Source: Arcanobacterium phocisimile
GTDB lineage: Bacteria > Actinomycetota > Actinomycetes > Actinomycetales > Actinomycetaceae
DNA length: 64,000 nucleotides
Direction: 5' to 3'
Assembly (NCBI RefSeq): GCF_016904675.1
Contig: NZ_CP070228.1
Coordinates: 186,001 to 250,000 of the forward strand
Part shown: positions 9,968 to 18,489 of the stretch, piece after piece
Layout of the letters: every line of letters begins with the position of its first letter
Position numbering within the stretch: position 1 is the stretch's first letter
Program-made: the position numbers and the translations under genes
The notes under the pieces: model-generated
What the model was told of the DNA's origin: nothing
What the model saw: only the letters and a program-made list of their open reading frames with translations
Databases searched by the model: none

Positions 9968-9998
9968 CCGGGGGCCGCGGTATCATCGCGGCCCCCGG
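9968..9998 (+). other. Intercistronic hairpin between dnaK and grpE
   Basis: A perfect 12-bp GC-rich stem (CCGGGGGCCGCG at 9968-9979 with its complement at 9987-9998) and a 7-nt loop. No T-run follows. It is more likely an mRNA-stabilising or partial-attenuation hairpin than a full terminator. It would let DnaK be made in excess over GrpE and DnaJ. Confidence 0.65.
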
Positions 9999-10033
9999 TC
10001 GCTACATATATCACCGGAAGAAGAGGAACGATC

Positions 10034-10654
10034 ATGGTAGATGAACCAATCAACCCACAATCCCAGCCAGAAGAGAACCAGCAACCAGAGCATACCGAAC
10101 CAACGGTGAACGCAACTGGTTCTGAGGCTCAAACACCAGAAGAGCCAGTAGAGTCAGCACCTGGAATCAGTGCTGAAGAAGATGGCGGACCACAACTGTC
10201 CGAAGCTGACCAAGCTTTGTTGAAAGTGGCAGAACTCGAAGAACAGCTTGCTCGACGCAATGCTGATCTTTACAATTTGCGGCAAGAATACAACGGGTAT
10301 GTCAAACGGTCGAAGGCTGACGGCGTAGTCCAATATGAAGCCGGAATTAACAAAGTTCTTGACCTACTTTTACCAGTACTCGATGATGCGGAACTTGCAC
10401 GGCAACATGGAGATCTCGAAGGCCCAACTGGCGCAATCATTACCAAGTTGGAATCCACGTTAGAAACCAACTTCAAGATGGAGCGTTTCGGAGCAGAAGG
10501 CGATCTTTTTGATCCCAACCTTCATGAAGCTCTTATGGCAACTGCGTCCGCCGATGTTACTGAAGAACAGGTTAGCCAGCTCATTCAGCCAGGTTACAAG
10601 GTTGGTGAGCGTGTTTTGCGTCCGGCTCGCGTTGGCGTCGTTAAGCCTGAGTAA
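10034..10654 (+). CDS. grpE: Nucleotide exchange factor GrpE
   Basis: A 206-residue GrpE. The first 60 residues are an acidic, Gln/Glu/Pro-rich disordered tail, followed by a long coiled coil (VAELEEQLARRNADLYNLRQ) and the C-terminal beta domain with VLRPARVGVVKPE. It releases ADP from DnaK. The start follows AAGAAGAGGAACG at about 10018-10030. It sits between dnaK and dnaJ, and the position and length are normal for actinobacteria. Confidence 0.96.
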   Translation: MVDEPINPQSQPEENQQPEHTEPTVNATGSEAQTPEEPVESAPGISAEEDGGPQLSEADQALLKVAELEEQLARRNADLYNLRQEYNGYVKRSKADGVVQYEAGINKVLDLLLPVLDDAELARQHGDLEGPTGAIITKLESTLETNFKMERFGAEGDLFDPNLHEALMATASADVTEEQVSQLIQPGYKVGERVLRPARVGVVKPE

Positions 10655-10733
10655 ATGGCAACTCTGCCTGCGTATTCGGATACCAACTATTATCGCTACT
10701 TAATTGAAGAACACCTGTGAGGAGGTGACGATC

Positions 10734-11729
10734 ATGGCAAGTCAAGATTGGATGAACAAAGATTTTTATGCGGCTCTGGGGGTTTCAAAAAATGCCAGTG
10801 CCGAAGAGATCAAAAGTGCATACCGTAAACTCGCACGCAAGTACCATCCGGATCGCAATCCGGGTGATAGTGCTGCAGAAACGAAGTTCAAAGATGTTTC
10901 TGAAGCATACAGTGTGCTGAAAGATGAACAGGAGCGCAAACAATACGACGCTATTCGTTCCATGTCTGGCGGGGCTCGATTCACTCCAGGTTCTGGTGGT
11001 GGATTCGAAGATATTTTTTCGGGCGTATTCGGTCAAGGCGCACGCGGTGGAGCGCAATACAGCTCCATGGGTGATACTCCTGGATTCGAAGACATCCTCA
11101 AGAATATGTTTGGGCAAGGCGCACCACAGCCGAACGGTCCGGCAGGATTCGGTGGTTTCGGACGCCGTCCAGAACGTGGCCATGACGTGAAAGCATCCGC
11201 GAAACTCACGTTCCGGCAAGCTGTCGATGGTGCCACCATCACGCTGAATGTCAACGGTAAACCAGTAACGGCTCGAATCCCTCAAGGCGTGGCAACGGGC
11301 CAAAAGATTCGCCTGAAGGGTAAAGGTAATCCGGGATTGAACGGTGGGCAAAACGGGGATCTTTTGGTAGATGTTACCGTTGAGAGCCATCCGGTCTATG
11401 AGCTCCACGGGCACGATGTGCATATCACCGTGCCGGTTTCGTTTGATGAAGCTGCACTAGGTGCCATCATCGACGTGCCAGTTATTGATGGGGAATCGGT
11501 GAAGGTGAAAATCCCAGCCGGCTCCTCAACCGGAAAGAAGATGCGCGTTCGCGGTAAAGGTCTCCACGGCGCAAACGGCATAGTTGGCGATATGTTCGTC
11601 CATCTCACCGTCATTGTTCCTGCTTTGGAGGATCTGTCAGACGATGCTCGTAGAGCTATCGAAGAATACCGTCAGGCGATGGAACATCATGATCCACGCG
11701 CAGAATTTACTAAGATGGCTCGTATCTAA
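10734..11729 (+). CDS. dnaJ: DnaJ-type co-chaperone lacking the zinc-finger region
   Basis: A 331-residue Hsp40 that stimulates DnaK ATPase and delivers substrates. The J domain is N-terminal with HPD at residues 38-40. A Gly/Phe-rich linker follows (about 75-140), then the two C-terminal substrate-binding domains. The four CxxCxGxG repeats of classical DnaJ are absent: from ATG 10734 on I see no cysteine. It is thus of CbpA/type-II form, although it sits in the dnaK operon. ATG 10734 is used because GGAGG at 10721-10725 precedes it; the frame continues upstream to 10704. Confidence 0.92.
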   Translation: MASQDWMNKDFYAALGVSKNASAEEIKSAYRKLARKYHPDRNPGDSAAETKFKDVSEAYSVLKDEQERKQYDAIRSMSGGARFTPGSGGGFEDIFSGVFGQGARGGAQYSSMGDTPGFEDILKNMFGQGAPQPNGPAGFGGFGRRPERGHDVKASAKLTFRQAVDGATITLNVNGKPVTARIPQGVATGQKIRLKGKGNPGLNGGQNGDLLVDVTVESHPVYELHGHDVHITVPVSFDEAALGAIIDVPVIDGESVKVKIPAGSSTGKKMRVRGKGLHGANGIVGDMFVHLTVIVPALEDLSDDARRAIEEYRQAMEHHDPRAEFTKMARI

Positions 11730-11736
11730 CCTGTCC

Positions 11737-11764
11737 CTACCCGCCGCCTAGCAGCGGCGGGTAG
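11737..11764 (+). other. Intercistronic hairpin between dnaJ and hspR
   Basis: An 11-bp stem (CTACCCGCCGC at 11737-11747 with its complement at 11754-11764) and a 6-nt loop, without a T-run. It could attenuate read-through into hspR and so set the ratio of repressor to chaperones. Confidence 0.6.
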
Positions 11765-11789
11765 AACTATCCACTAGGAGGTAGGCATA

Positions 11790-12452
11790 ATGGCAAAAGT
11801 GTCGAAAAATGCACCGATTCTCACGGTTTCGGTTGCCGCCGAACTAGCTGGAATGCACGCCCAGACTGTACGCCAGTACGACCGCCTAGGTCTTGTAGTT
11901 GCAAAACGTACCCGGGGTGGCGGTCGGCGTTATTCGCTGAATGACGTCGATCGGTTAACTGAGATTCAACGGTTGTCCCAGGAAGAGGGCATCAACTTAG
12001 CTGGGATATCGCGTATTTTTGAATTGCGCGATGAACTTGCCCAGATTGCGCATGCGAAGTCGGTTGTGGAACGCCAATTGGCAGAACTGCGTGCCGAGCA
12101 TGCCTATGTGGAGGAAAAGCTTCGCTCCCAACAAGACCGTCAACAGCGCGTCATTGCGGTGAATTCATCTGGCCAGGTCGAAGCATCTGGATCGATTGAT
12201 GTGCTTCGGCGTACCCTGCGAGCAGTACGCGAAGATGAACGCAAGCGCAGCACTCAAACGTTGCAAGATAATAATCAGTTCGACACGTCGAGTGCACTTG
12301 TGCCACGCCCCGGTCAGCTCGATTGGCTACTGGAGCTCCTAGAGCAGCATATGCGTGCCCGAATGGAGGCACAAAATTTACGGTATCTCGCTTCGGGGCC
12401 GGAAAATGATGACGTCGAGAACGAGATTATCGACTTCGATGAGACCCTATGA
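11790..12452 (+). CDS. hspR: Heat-shock repressor HspR (MerR family)
   Basis: A 220-residue MerR-family regulator. The winged helix-turn-helix occupies residues 13-55 (AGMHAQTVRQYDRLGL and the wing RTRGGGRRYS), followed by a coiled coil to about residue 120. HspR represses dnaK and clpB from HAIR sites, and such sites are present before both genes in this window. The protein is longer than the usual 120-150 residues: about 80 extra residues contain a charged region and a C-terminal helix ending in an acidic tail. It starts at ATG 11790 after GGAGGT. Its stop overlaps the Nudix start (ATGA), so the two are coupled. Confidence 0.93.
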   Translation: MAKVSKNAPILTVSVAAELAGMHAQTVRQYDRLGLVVAKRTRGGGRRYSLNDVDRLTEIQRLSQEEGINLAGISRIFELRDELAQIAHAKSVVERQLAELRAEHAYVEEKLRSQQDRQQRVIAVNSSGQVEASGSIDVLRRTLRAVREDERKRSTQTLQDNNQFDTSSALVPRPGQLDWLLELLEQHMRARMEAQNLRYLASGPENDDVENEIIDFDETL

Positions 12453-13006
12453 AGCAGTTTAATGCGGCAGTGTTAGCCCTGCTGTCCACTGAGGAATTTC
12501 CCGCATTGTTGGTAACTGTGCGAGCATCGGGTATGCGCACGCACGCCGGGCAGATAAGTCTTCCTGGCGGGGGCCGAGATAGCACAGAAACTCCAGCTCA
12601 AACCGCGCTACGCGAGACCTGGGAAGAAGTCGGTATTGCCCCCGAAGATATTGAGATCGATGGTGAGATGCCGGAGATAACTGCTCCGCAAACAGGGAAG
12701 AAAATTATTCCGGTTGTCGGCAGGCTCGCTTCACCCTATTCCGCATCGAACCCATATCCACTCAAGCTCAGCGAATCAGAAGTAGCGAGCGCACACTGGT
12801 TGAAACTTGCAGATCTTGCACATCCCGATCATCGTGGAACATGGAAACACTCGACCCGAGTCGGGCCGGGTTTTGAGTTAGATGGCCTGATGATTTGGGG
12901 CTTAACCGGCTACATAGTGGATCGACTACTTATTCGCGAAGGATATGTCCAGCCGTGGGATGTTACTCGGAATCTGGTTATTCCACCGCGGTTTGGTTCT
13001 CGTTAG
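12449..13006 (+). CDS. Nudix hydrolase, CoA pyrophosphatase-like
   Basis: A 185-residue Nudix enzyme. The Nudix box runs from about residue 41 to 63 (GxxxxxE...REtwEEvGI), with all catalytic Glu residues present. Just before it, MRTHAGQISLPGG resembles the LRxHxGQVAFPGG signature of the CoA-pyrophosphatase (NudL/PCD1) group. It would therefore hydrolyse CoA or a related nucleoside diphosphate derivative. It overlaps hspR by 4 bp and ends inside the convergent DUF3806 gene (29-bp overlap). Its place at the end of the heat-shock operon may put it under HspR control. Confidence 0.85.
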   Translation: MKQFNAAVLALLSTEEFPALLVTVRASGMRTHAGQISLPGGGRDSTETPAQTALRETWEEVGIAPEDIEIDGEMPEITAPQTGKKIIPVVGRLASPYSASNPYPLKLSESEVASAHWLKLADLAHPDHRGTWKHSTRVGPGFELDGLMIWGLTGYIVDRLLIREGYVQPWDVTRNLVIPPRFGSR

Positions 13007-13406
13007 CTGTCTTTTGGCTCTGCTGTATCGAGGCGAGAACCTCGGCGACGTAGGCGCGGAATATTTCATCATTTTCGTCGTTCCAGCGCCGTTGGACGAC
13101 GTCAAATGGGTAGACGACGATAGTGGATTCACCGGCCGTACCAATCAGAACGATTGCAGATTCCACTCCATCAGTTACTGCCGCCCATTGCATGCCGGTT
13201 AGTTGGGATAAGTGAAGACCGAGGGCTGCACCGAGAATGTCCAGCTCAGCAGTGATATCTGCTGACGGATCGGTGCGTAACTGTGCGGCAGTTTTATCAA
13301 GCATTTCGAGATTTTCGAGTAGGCCTCGATCTTCGGCGTGTTGAGAACTTGACGTAATGCGTTCGATTTCAGATTCGGACAATTGGCGTACATGCAAGCT
13401 AGTCAT
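12978..13406 (-). CDS. DUF3806 domain protein
   Basis: A 142-residue cytoplasmic protein that matches the DUF3806 family by its core LGAALGLHLSQLTGMQWAAV and the following VYPFDVVQRRW. Function unknown. The N terminus is helical and charged, the middle is a small alpha/beta fold, and the tail is Gln/Asn-rich. It is convergent with the Nudix gene and shares 29 bp with its 3' end, with no terminator between them. Upstream, 13407-13584 is the divergent promoter region shared with the nuclease gene. Confidence 0.75.
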   Translation of the reverse strand: MTSLHVRQLSESEIERITSSSQHAEDRGLLENLEMLDKTAAQLRTDPSADITAELDILGAALGLHLSQLTGMQWAAVTDGVESAIVLIGTAGESTIVVYPFDVVQRRWNDENDEIFRAYVAEVLASIQQSQKTANENQTAVE

Positions 13407-13584
13407 GAGCTTAATTGTACTGATATTGCGTATATTGCCAATATTTTGTTTCGCGATGGAGTCCAGATTCTAAGAATTCGGTTGTGTTGGCTAGGGGAAA
13501 ACAGCATAATTCATAGTGTCTAACGACATTCGAGACGCTATCGAGTAGCGATGACGTTGAAATGGATAGAGAGTACACGCACAT

Positions 13585-16500
13585 ATGAAACTTTCGCGTT
13601 CAATGAAGGTGATGAGTGTTGCGACTGCATCTTTGCTCGGGCTTCCGCTGGTTGCATTACCAGCTCATGCTGCCGAGAATACGGTCGCTGATCATGTTGT
13701 TATCAACGAAGTTTATGTTGATGGAACAGAGAATAGGGGAACCTATCGGGATTTCGTTGAGCTGTATAACCCGACGACTTCGTCGATTGATCTGAGCAAT
13801 TACGTATTGCAGGGTTATTCACGAAGTGGAAACAAATCCGGTTCGCAAACAGATCTCACGGGAACTATCGCGCCACACGGGTATTATCTTGTGGCGGCTC
13901 GTGAGGGTAATCCAGAAATAGAGCTGAATGCAGATTCAACTGACGGCCGCTTCAAAATGAGTGCGTCGAAGGAGGGTGCCTCAATAGGTCTTTTCGATAA
14001 GGGTAGTGTTCCTTCGAAGCTGAATAAAAATTTTACTGCGGTCGATCTGGTTGGTTGGGGAACCAAGGCTATCGGTGAAGGGAAAGCGATTCCGGGTGCA
14101 GCTAAGAAGGAGAAGTCTTTTCAGCGTACCGTTACAGGCGTAGATACCAATGACAACAGTGCGGACTTCTCTATTTCGGCAGCAACTCCGCAGAGTTCTG
14201 GTGTGGCTGTGCCAGATGTGCCAGATGTGCCAGATGCTCCGGATGTGCCAGGTCCGGATGATTCGGATACTCCTGTGGATCCAGCCGATCCGCAACCAGA
14301 CCCAATCACTCCGCCAGTTGCACCGGCACAAACCCTAACAATTGCACAAATCCAGGGAACCGGTGACAAGACTCCGTATGCTGATCAACGCGTCACGACG
14401 ACCGGCGTCGTCACCGCAGTATATCCCTACGGCGGTTTCCAAGGTTTCTATGTGCAAACCCCGGGAACTGGTGGTGATGCTGCCGGTGAGCGCACCGCAT
14501 CTGACGGCATCTTCGTCTATGTCGGTAACTTTAAGAACATCCGCAATAAGACCGGCGTGGCTCCCGGTACAATCGCAGTAGGTGACTATCTTGAAGTGAC
14601 CGGTATGGCGAGTGAATATTACGGTTTAACCCAGGTGAGCGTCTATGATAAAGCCGGCGTTAACCCAGACTACACCGTCACTAAACTAGACAAAGGCGAC
14701 GACGTCGTCGCTCCAGAACCAGTCAAGGTTGAGCGCATCCCAGATGTTGAAGAAGCCCGTGAAAAGCTCGAAGGCATGCTGGTCCAGGTCACCGGCAACT
14801 ACACGGTCACCGCTAACTATCTAACAAACCGCCACGGTCGACTCGACCTGGCACCAGGCAACGAGCCGTTCCGGATTCCGTCTGACCAAACCGCAGACAA
14901 GACGCAGTGGCCAGAGTTGGCTGCCAAGATCGAGCGCGAACGTATCGCACTCGACGACGGCGCTTCCATCGACTACACATCGTTCGGTAGTAAAAACAAG
15001 CGTTGGCCAAACTACAACAATCCGGTTCCATATTTGGATGTGAATAACCCGTTGCGGGTGGGCACAGTTATCAAGTTGCCACAGCCCATGATTTTGGACT
15101 ACCGCGCCAACTCCGTGGGTCGTAAAAAGTACGAAAACCGGTGGAACCTCCAGCCAACCAAGCCGCTGTCGGACTACAACGATAAGGCAAACACCGAATG
15201 GACACGCTGGGTCTCGTTTACCTCCACCCGTCAAGATGCGCCAACGTTTGCTGAAGGCAACGTCACCATCACCTCGTTCAATGTGCTCAACTATTTCACC
15301 ACCTTGGGTGAAGACGTCGATAAGTGTTCCGCATACTCCGCATACGACGGAACCAAGCTGACCACGAACCGGTGTGAGCCACGCGGTGCGTATTCTCAGG
15401 CTGCGTTCAAGATGCAAGAGTCGAAGATCGTGAAAGCAATCAATGCACTCGATTCGTCAGTTGTAGGACTGGAAGAGATTGAAAACTCGGTCAAGTTCGG
15501 TAAGGACCGTGATTTTGCTATCGCTCACCTCGTTGAGGTGTTGAACACTGATGCAGGCACTGACAAGTGGGCGTACGTCAAGTCTCCAGTCGCTGAGAAA
15601 CTACCTGATCTTAAGGCCCAAGACGTTATTCGTCTGGCGTTTATCTACCAGAAGGATCAAGTTCAGCCAGTCGATGAGTCGAAGGTATTGTACGACGGCG
15701 ATCAGTGGACGTATGCTCGCCAGCCGTTGGCGCAAAAGTTCCAGGCACTCAAGGACGGAGAGGCGGAAGGAAAGCCATTCGTCGTCGTCCTCAATCACTT
15801 GAAGTCCAAGGGCTCCAATAAGGACACAGTGCCAAACGATGGCTACCAGGGAAACAACAACCATATGCGTGTTGAGCAGGTAACCGAAATGGCGCAGTGG
15901 GTAGCGAAGAACTTCGCTGACGATGCAGTGTTTGTCTTAGGCGATTTGAATTCTTACACGCATGAAGATCCGTTGGTGAAGCTCGAAAAAGAGTTCGGCT
16001 ACGAGTCGATTGCGGAGAAGATGGGTGTGACGAATCATTCCTACCAATATGGTGGTGTGGTTGGTTCGCTCGATCATGCGCTCGGTAACCCGGCAGCGAT
16101 GGCGATGGTGAAGGATGCAGACGTGTGGAACGTCAACGCAATGGAGCCAGTTGCTTTCGAATACTCACGCTGGAACTACAACGTGAACTTCGAGAACCTG
16201 TTCGACGGCAAATCGCCATTCCGTTCCTCGGATCACGACCCGATCAAGGTTGCGATTGATACTCGCGATCCGCAGCCAGAAACGGTTGAGGTAGCGCCTA
16301 TTGAACCGTCAGCTGCCGATCCGGCTACCTGCGAGATCCAGCCGTTCGTGGAAGTTACGCCAGTTGACGGCGTGAAGTATACGGTGAGCGTCGACGGTGT
16401 GGAACTAGCGCCGCTGGCTGACAACGCCAACAAGTTCGAGTACCCATACGGCAAGACTGTTATTGTGCGTGCCGAGCCGTTGGAAGGCTTCATGTTTGCT

Positions 16501-16866
16501 GAAGGTCAGCAAACTCAGTGGCAGTGGACAGCGCTGACTCGTAAAGAGCTCGGTTGCTCGATTGCGTGGACTGAATTGGTTCCGGCGACGCCGATTGCTC
16601 CGGAGCCGCAGCCGGAAAAGCCGGGTATTGCGTGGACTGAATTGGTTCCGGCGACGCCGATTGCTCCGCAGCCGCAGCCGCAGCTGGAGCCGGAGCCGCA
16701 GCCTCAGCCTCAGCCTCAGCCAGCAGCTCCGCAGGTTGTTGCGCAGGTGAGTGAGGGCCAGTCGATGCTGGCCAAGACCGGTGCGGACGTGCTGGCGCTC
16801 GGTACTTTCGCGGCGCTGGTGACTCTTGCCGGTATCGCATTCGTGATGCGCCGCAAGGACGTATGA
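13585..16866 (+). CDS. Cell-wall-anchored ExeM/NucH-type nuclease with lamin-tail domain
   Basis: A 1093-residue secreted nuclease. A signal peptide (residues 1-29, ending PAHA) is followed by a lamin-tail domain (about 36-150), a Pro/Asp-rich linker (PDVPDVPDAPDVPGPDD), an OB-fold DNA-binding region (about 250-390) and an endonuclease/exonuclease/phosphatase domain (about 560-895). That domain has ITSFNVLNY, GLEEIEN, LNHLKSKG, LGDLNSY and SSDHDPI. Then come Pro/Gln-rich spacer repeats and the sorting signal LAKTG, a hydrophobic helix and RRKD. It would degrade extracellular DNA, such as neutrophil traps, or scavenge nucleotides, while fixed to the wall. LAKTG rather than LPxTG points to a class E-type housekeeping sortase (inference). 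Confidence 0.93.
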   Translation: MKLSRSMKVMSVATASLLGLPLVALPAHAAENTVADHVVINEVYVDGTENRGTYRDFVELYNPTTSSIDLSNYVLQGYSRSGNKSGSQTDLTGTIAPHGYYLVAAREGNPEIELNADSTDGRFKMSASKEGASIGLFDKGSVPSKLNKNFTAVDLVGWGTKAIGEGKAIPGAAKKEKSFQRTVTGVDTNDNSADFSISAATPQSSGVAVPDVPDVPDAPDVPGPDDSDTPVDPADPQPDPITPPVAPAQTLTIAQIQGTGDKTPYADQRVTTTGVVTAVYPYGGFQGFYVQTPGTGGDAAGERTASDGIFVYVGNFKNIRNKTGVAPGTIAVGDYLEVTGMASEYYGLTQVSVYDKAGVNPDYTVTKLDKGDDVVAPEPVKVERIPDVEEAREKLEGMLVQVTGNYTVTANYLTNRHGRLDLAPGNEPFRIPSDQTADKTQWPELAAKIERERIALDDGASIDYTSFGSKNKRWPNYNNPVPYLDVNNPLRVGTVIKLPQPMILDYRANSVGRKKYENRWNLQPTKPLSDYNDKANTEWTRWVSFTSTRQDAPTFAEGNVTITSFNVLNYFTTLGEDVDKCSAYSAYDGTKLTTNRCEPRGAYSQAAFKMQESKIVKAINALDSSVVGLEEIENSVKFGKDRDFAIAHLVEVLNTDAGTDKWAYVKSPVAEKLPDLKAQDVIRLAFIYQKDQVQPVDESKVLYDGDQWTYARQPLAQKFQALKDGEAEGKPFVVVLNHLKSKGSNKDTVPNDGYQGNNNHMRVEQVTEMAQWVAKNFADDAVFVLGDLNSYTHEDPLVKLEKEFGYESIAEKMGVTNHSYQYGGVVGSLDHALGNPAAMAMVKDADVWNVNAMEPVAFEYSRWNYNVNFENLFDGKSPFRSSDHDPIKVAIDTRDPQPETVEVAPIEPSAADPATCEIQPFVEVTPVDGVKYTVSVDGVELAPLADNANKFEYPYGKTVIVRAEPLEGFMFAEGQQTQWQWTALTRKELGCSIAWTELVPATPIAPEPQPEKPGIAWTELVPATPIAPQPQPQLEPEPQPQPQPQPAAPQVVAQVSEGQSMLAKTGADVLALGTFAALVTLAGIAFVMRRKDV
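16561..16668 (+). repeat. Direct repeat in the nuclease wall-spanning region
   Basis: Two exact 42-nt copies (16561-16602 and 16627-16668, period 66 bp). They encode IAWTELVPATPIAP twice, followed by Pro/Gln dipeptides. Such repeats can gain or lose units by slippage and so vary the spacer length. Confidence 0.9.
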
Positions 16867-16903
16867 ACGCTGATGTGTACAGGTAGGTAAAGCTACCGAC
16901 AAC

Positions 16904-16948
16904 CAGGGCGGGGATCTAGGAAAAACCTAGATCCCCGCCCTGAGTTTT
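16904..16948. terminator. Strong intrinsic terminator
   Basis: A perfect 17-bp stem (16904-16920 with 16926-16942), loop AAAAA, then GAGTTTT. It ends the nuclease transcript and lies at the convergent junction with the minus-strand membrane protein gene, whose stop codon overlaps the T-run. Confidence 0.92.
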
Positions 16949-17381
16949 AAATATGTTTCATCAGAGAGTCCATGAAGCTTAGTTCATAGTTGAATTTGAC
17001 GTCAATGATTCGCGCGAACCTATCGCGCTTCTCTAAGCGGCCTGAGTAACTCTTGTTGTTGAGATGGATTACTACCGTGCCGTCCGTGTTGATAAAGACG
17101 GCTTCGGCGCCATAGAAGTCTCGCAAGGCTTCGCGAAGTTTATTTTGCGGAAGCGCTTTCTTCAGGATCGGAATCAGGAAAAGGCATCCCACAACGGCAA
17201 AAGCGACCAGAGCAGCTAGCAAGTAATTGTTCGTGCGAATAGCAAAAATGGCGCTAGGGATGGAGTACATGAGCAACACGACAATGGAGGTCCGAACAAT
17301 CCTCATGTCAGTTAGCTTGTATGGGAAATCTTCGTAGTTAACCCAGCCCTCTTTGAGCTCTAGTGTGTGCTCGTCGCTCAT
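16947..17381 (-). CDS. Small membrane protein of unknown function
   Basis: A 144-residue protein I do not recognise. Two adjacent hydrophobic segments (about residues 29-48 and 52-73, VVLLMYSIPSAIFAI and LLAALVAFAVVGCLFLI) form a hairpin anchor. A soluble C-terminal half of about 70 residues follows, with a beta-rich pattern (AVFINTDGTVVIHLNNKSYSG). The layout resembles YcxB-type or PH-like membrane proteins, but no motif decides it. It stands alone between the nuclease terminator and ybaK. Confidence 0.6.
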   Translation of the reverse strand: MSDEHTLELKEGWVNYEDFPYKLTDMRIVRTSIVVLLMYSIPSAIFAIRTNNYLLAALVAFAVVGCLFLIPILKKALPQNKLREALRDFYGAEAVFINTDGTVVIHLNNKSYSGRLEKRDRFARIIDVKFNYELSFMDSLMKHI

Positions 17382-17446
17382 AACCTCACCTCAATTAGCT
17401 TCGTGCGATATGTTCACAGGGACATAGTAGACGTTCCGGACATCTG

Positions 17447-17962
17447 TTACCACTGGGCAATGTCAGCAACCCGTGCGCCCGATATGGCAATAAAATCCGC
17501 CGGTGCGATGCCCACTGATAAACTCCGTTTCCCGCCCGAGATTAATATTTCGTCAGCGATGACCGCGCTTTCGTCCAAGAAGATAGGGAACTGGTGTTTT
17601 TGTCCCAGCGGTGAGATCCCGCCAGTAACATAGCCGGTGAGTTTTTCGGCTCGCGCTGGCTCCATCATCGCCACTGATTTCACGCCAGCCGCGTGTGCCA
17701 CGGATTTGAGATTGAGTCGGGCACTGGCCGGAACGATCGCGATAAAAGCATCTTTCCCAGACTCAACCATCAGCGTTTTAAACACCGTATCTGGATCGAT
17801 TCCAAGAATCTGTGCAGTGTCTTGTGCATATCCGTGTTCCATGGTTTGCGAATGCTCATATTCGTAGAGTGTGAAGGGAACATTCGCGGCTTCAAGCGCA
17901 ACCAATGCAGGTGTTCCGGTGTGGCCCGCCTTATATTGTCCTGTTTTCTTCTTCCTAGTCAT
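17447..17962 (-). CDS. ybaK: Cys-tRNA(Pro)/Cys-tRNA(Cys) deacylase YbaK
   Basis: A 171-residue YbaK/EbsC-family editing enzyme that hydrolyses Cys mischarged on tRNA(Pro). Family features seen: the N-terminal ALEAANVPFTLYEYEH, the VFKTLMV strand with the conserved Lys (FKTL), and the ending region GYVTGGISPLGQKHQFPIFLDES. It starts 14 bp from the divergent GNAT gene with no ribosome binding site, and an AT-rich TATTGT lies a few bases before its ATG. A leaderless transcript is possible. Confidence 0.9.
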   Translation of the reverse strand: MTRKKKTGQYKAGHTGTPALVALEAANVPFTLYEYEHSQTMEHGYAQDTAQILGIDPDTVFKTLMVESGKDAFIAIVPASARLNLKSVAHAAGVKSVAMMEPARAEKLTGYVTGGISPLGQKHQFPIFLDESAVIADEILISGGKRSLSVGIAPADFIAISGARVADIAQW

Positions 17963-17976
17963 GACACAATAAAAGC

Positions 17977-18489
17977 ATGAATACTTCTGAGCGTTTTTAT
18001 CTCCGACCGGCCGCGCGTGTCGACGCCGGTGCGTTATTCGAGCTTCGAACCGCGATTTTCGCGCAAGATTTCCCCGATGTGGATTTCAATAAGGAAAAAG
18101 AGTATCGGGAAATTGTCCAGATTCTCACTGATCAGGGTGCGTCAACTATATGGCTTGCCGACCTCAACGGTGAGGTTGTGGGGTATGTGCGTTCGGACGC
18201 GCTGGGGGCCGGCCATGAACGCCTGTTGGCGGTGACGTGGTTGGGTGTGCGCGGCGATGTTCGCCGTCGAGGATACGGAACGAAACTCCTAAACGCTGCC
18301 AGTGGTGACATTCCTGCCTACGCGTTCATGCCATGCCAAACAGGTGACGATGCTGCCGGCGCGCAGTTTTTCTCCGCGCGCGATTTTTCGCGCATCGATT
18401 TCACTGAGGATGCTCAAGCGGTAGCTCAAACACTCGGTCTTGCGCTAACGGACACTGGCAGCACCGGCAGACAAACGTTTATCCGTTAA
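17977..18489 (+). CDS. GNAT family N-acetyltransferase
   Basis: A 170-residue single GNAT domain. The acetyl-CoA loop is visible as WLGVRGDVRRRGYGTKLL (motif A, about residues 88-105), and the substrate half (AGALFELRTAIFAQDFPDVDF) is N-terminal. The substrate cannot be predicted. It is divergent from ybaK with a 14-bp gap and lacks a ribosome binding site, so it may also be leaderless. Its 3' end overlaps the convergent tspO gene by 4 bp. Confidence 0.82.
   Translation: MNTSERFYLRPAARVDAGALFELRTAIFAQDFPDVDFNKEKEYREIVQILTDQGASTIWLADLNGEVVGYVRSDALGAGHERLLAVTWLGVRGDVRRRGYGTKLLNAASGDIPAYAFMPCQTGDDAAGAQFFSARDFSRIDFTEDAQAVAQTLGLALTDTGSTGRQTFIR

Noticed and set aside
16561-16750. Short tandem repeats that could be mistaken for a CRISPR array
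   Set aside because: They are in frame and code Pro/Gln-rich wall-spanner repeats of the nuclease; there are no spacers and no cas genes.
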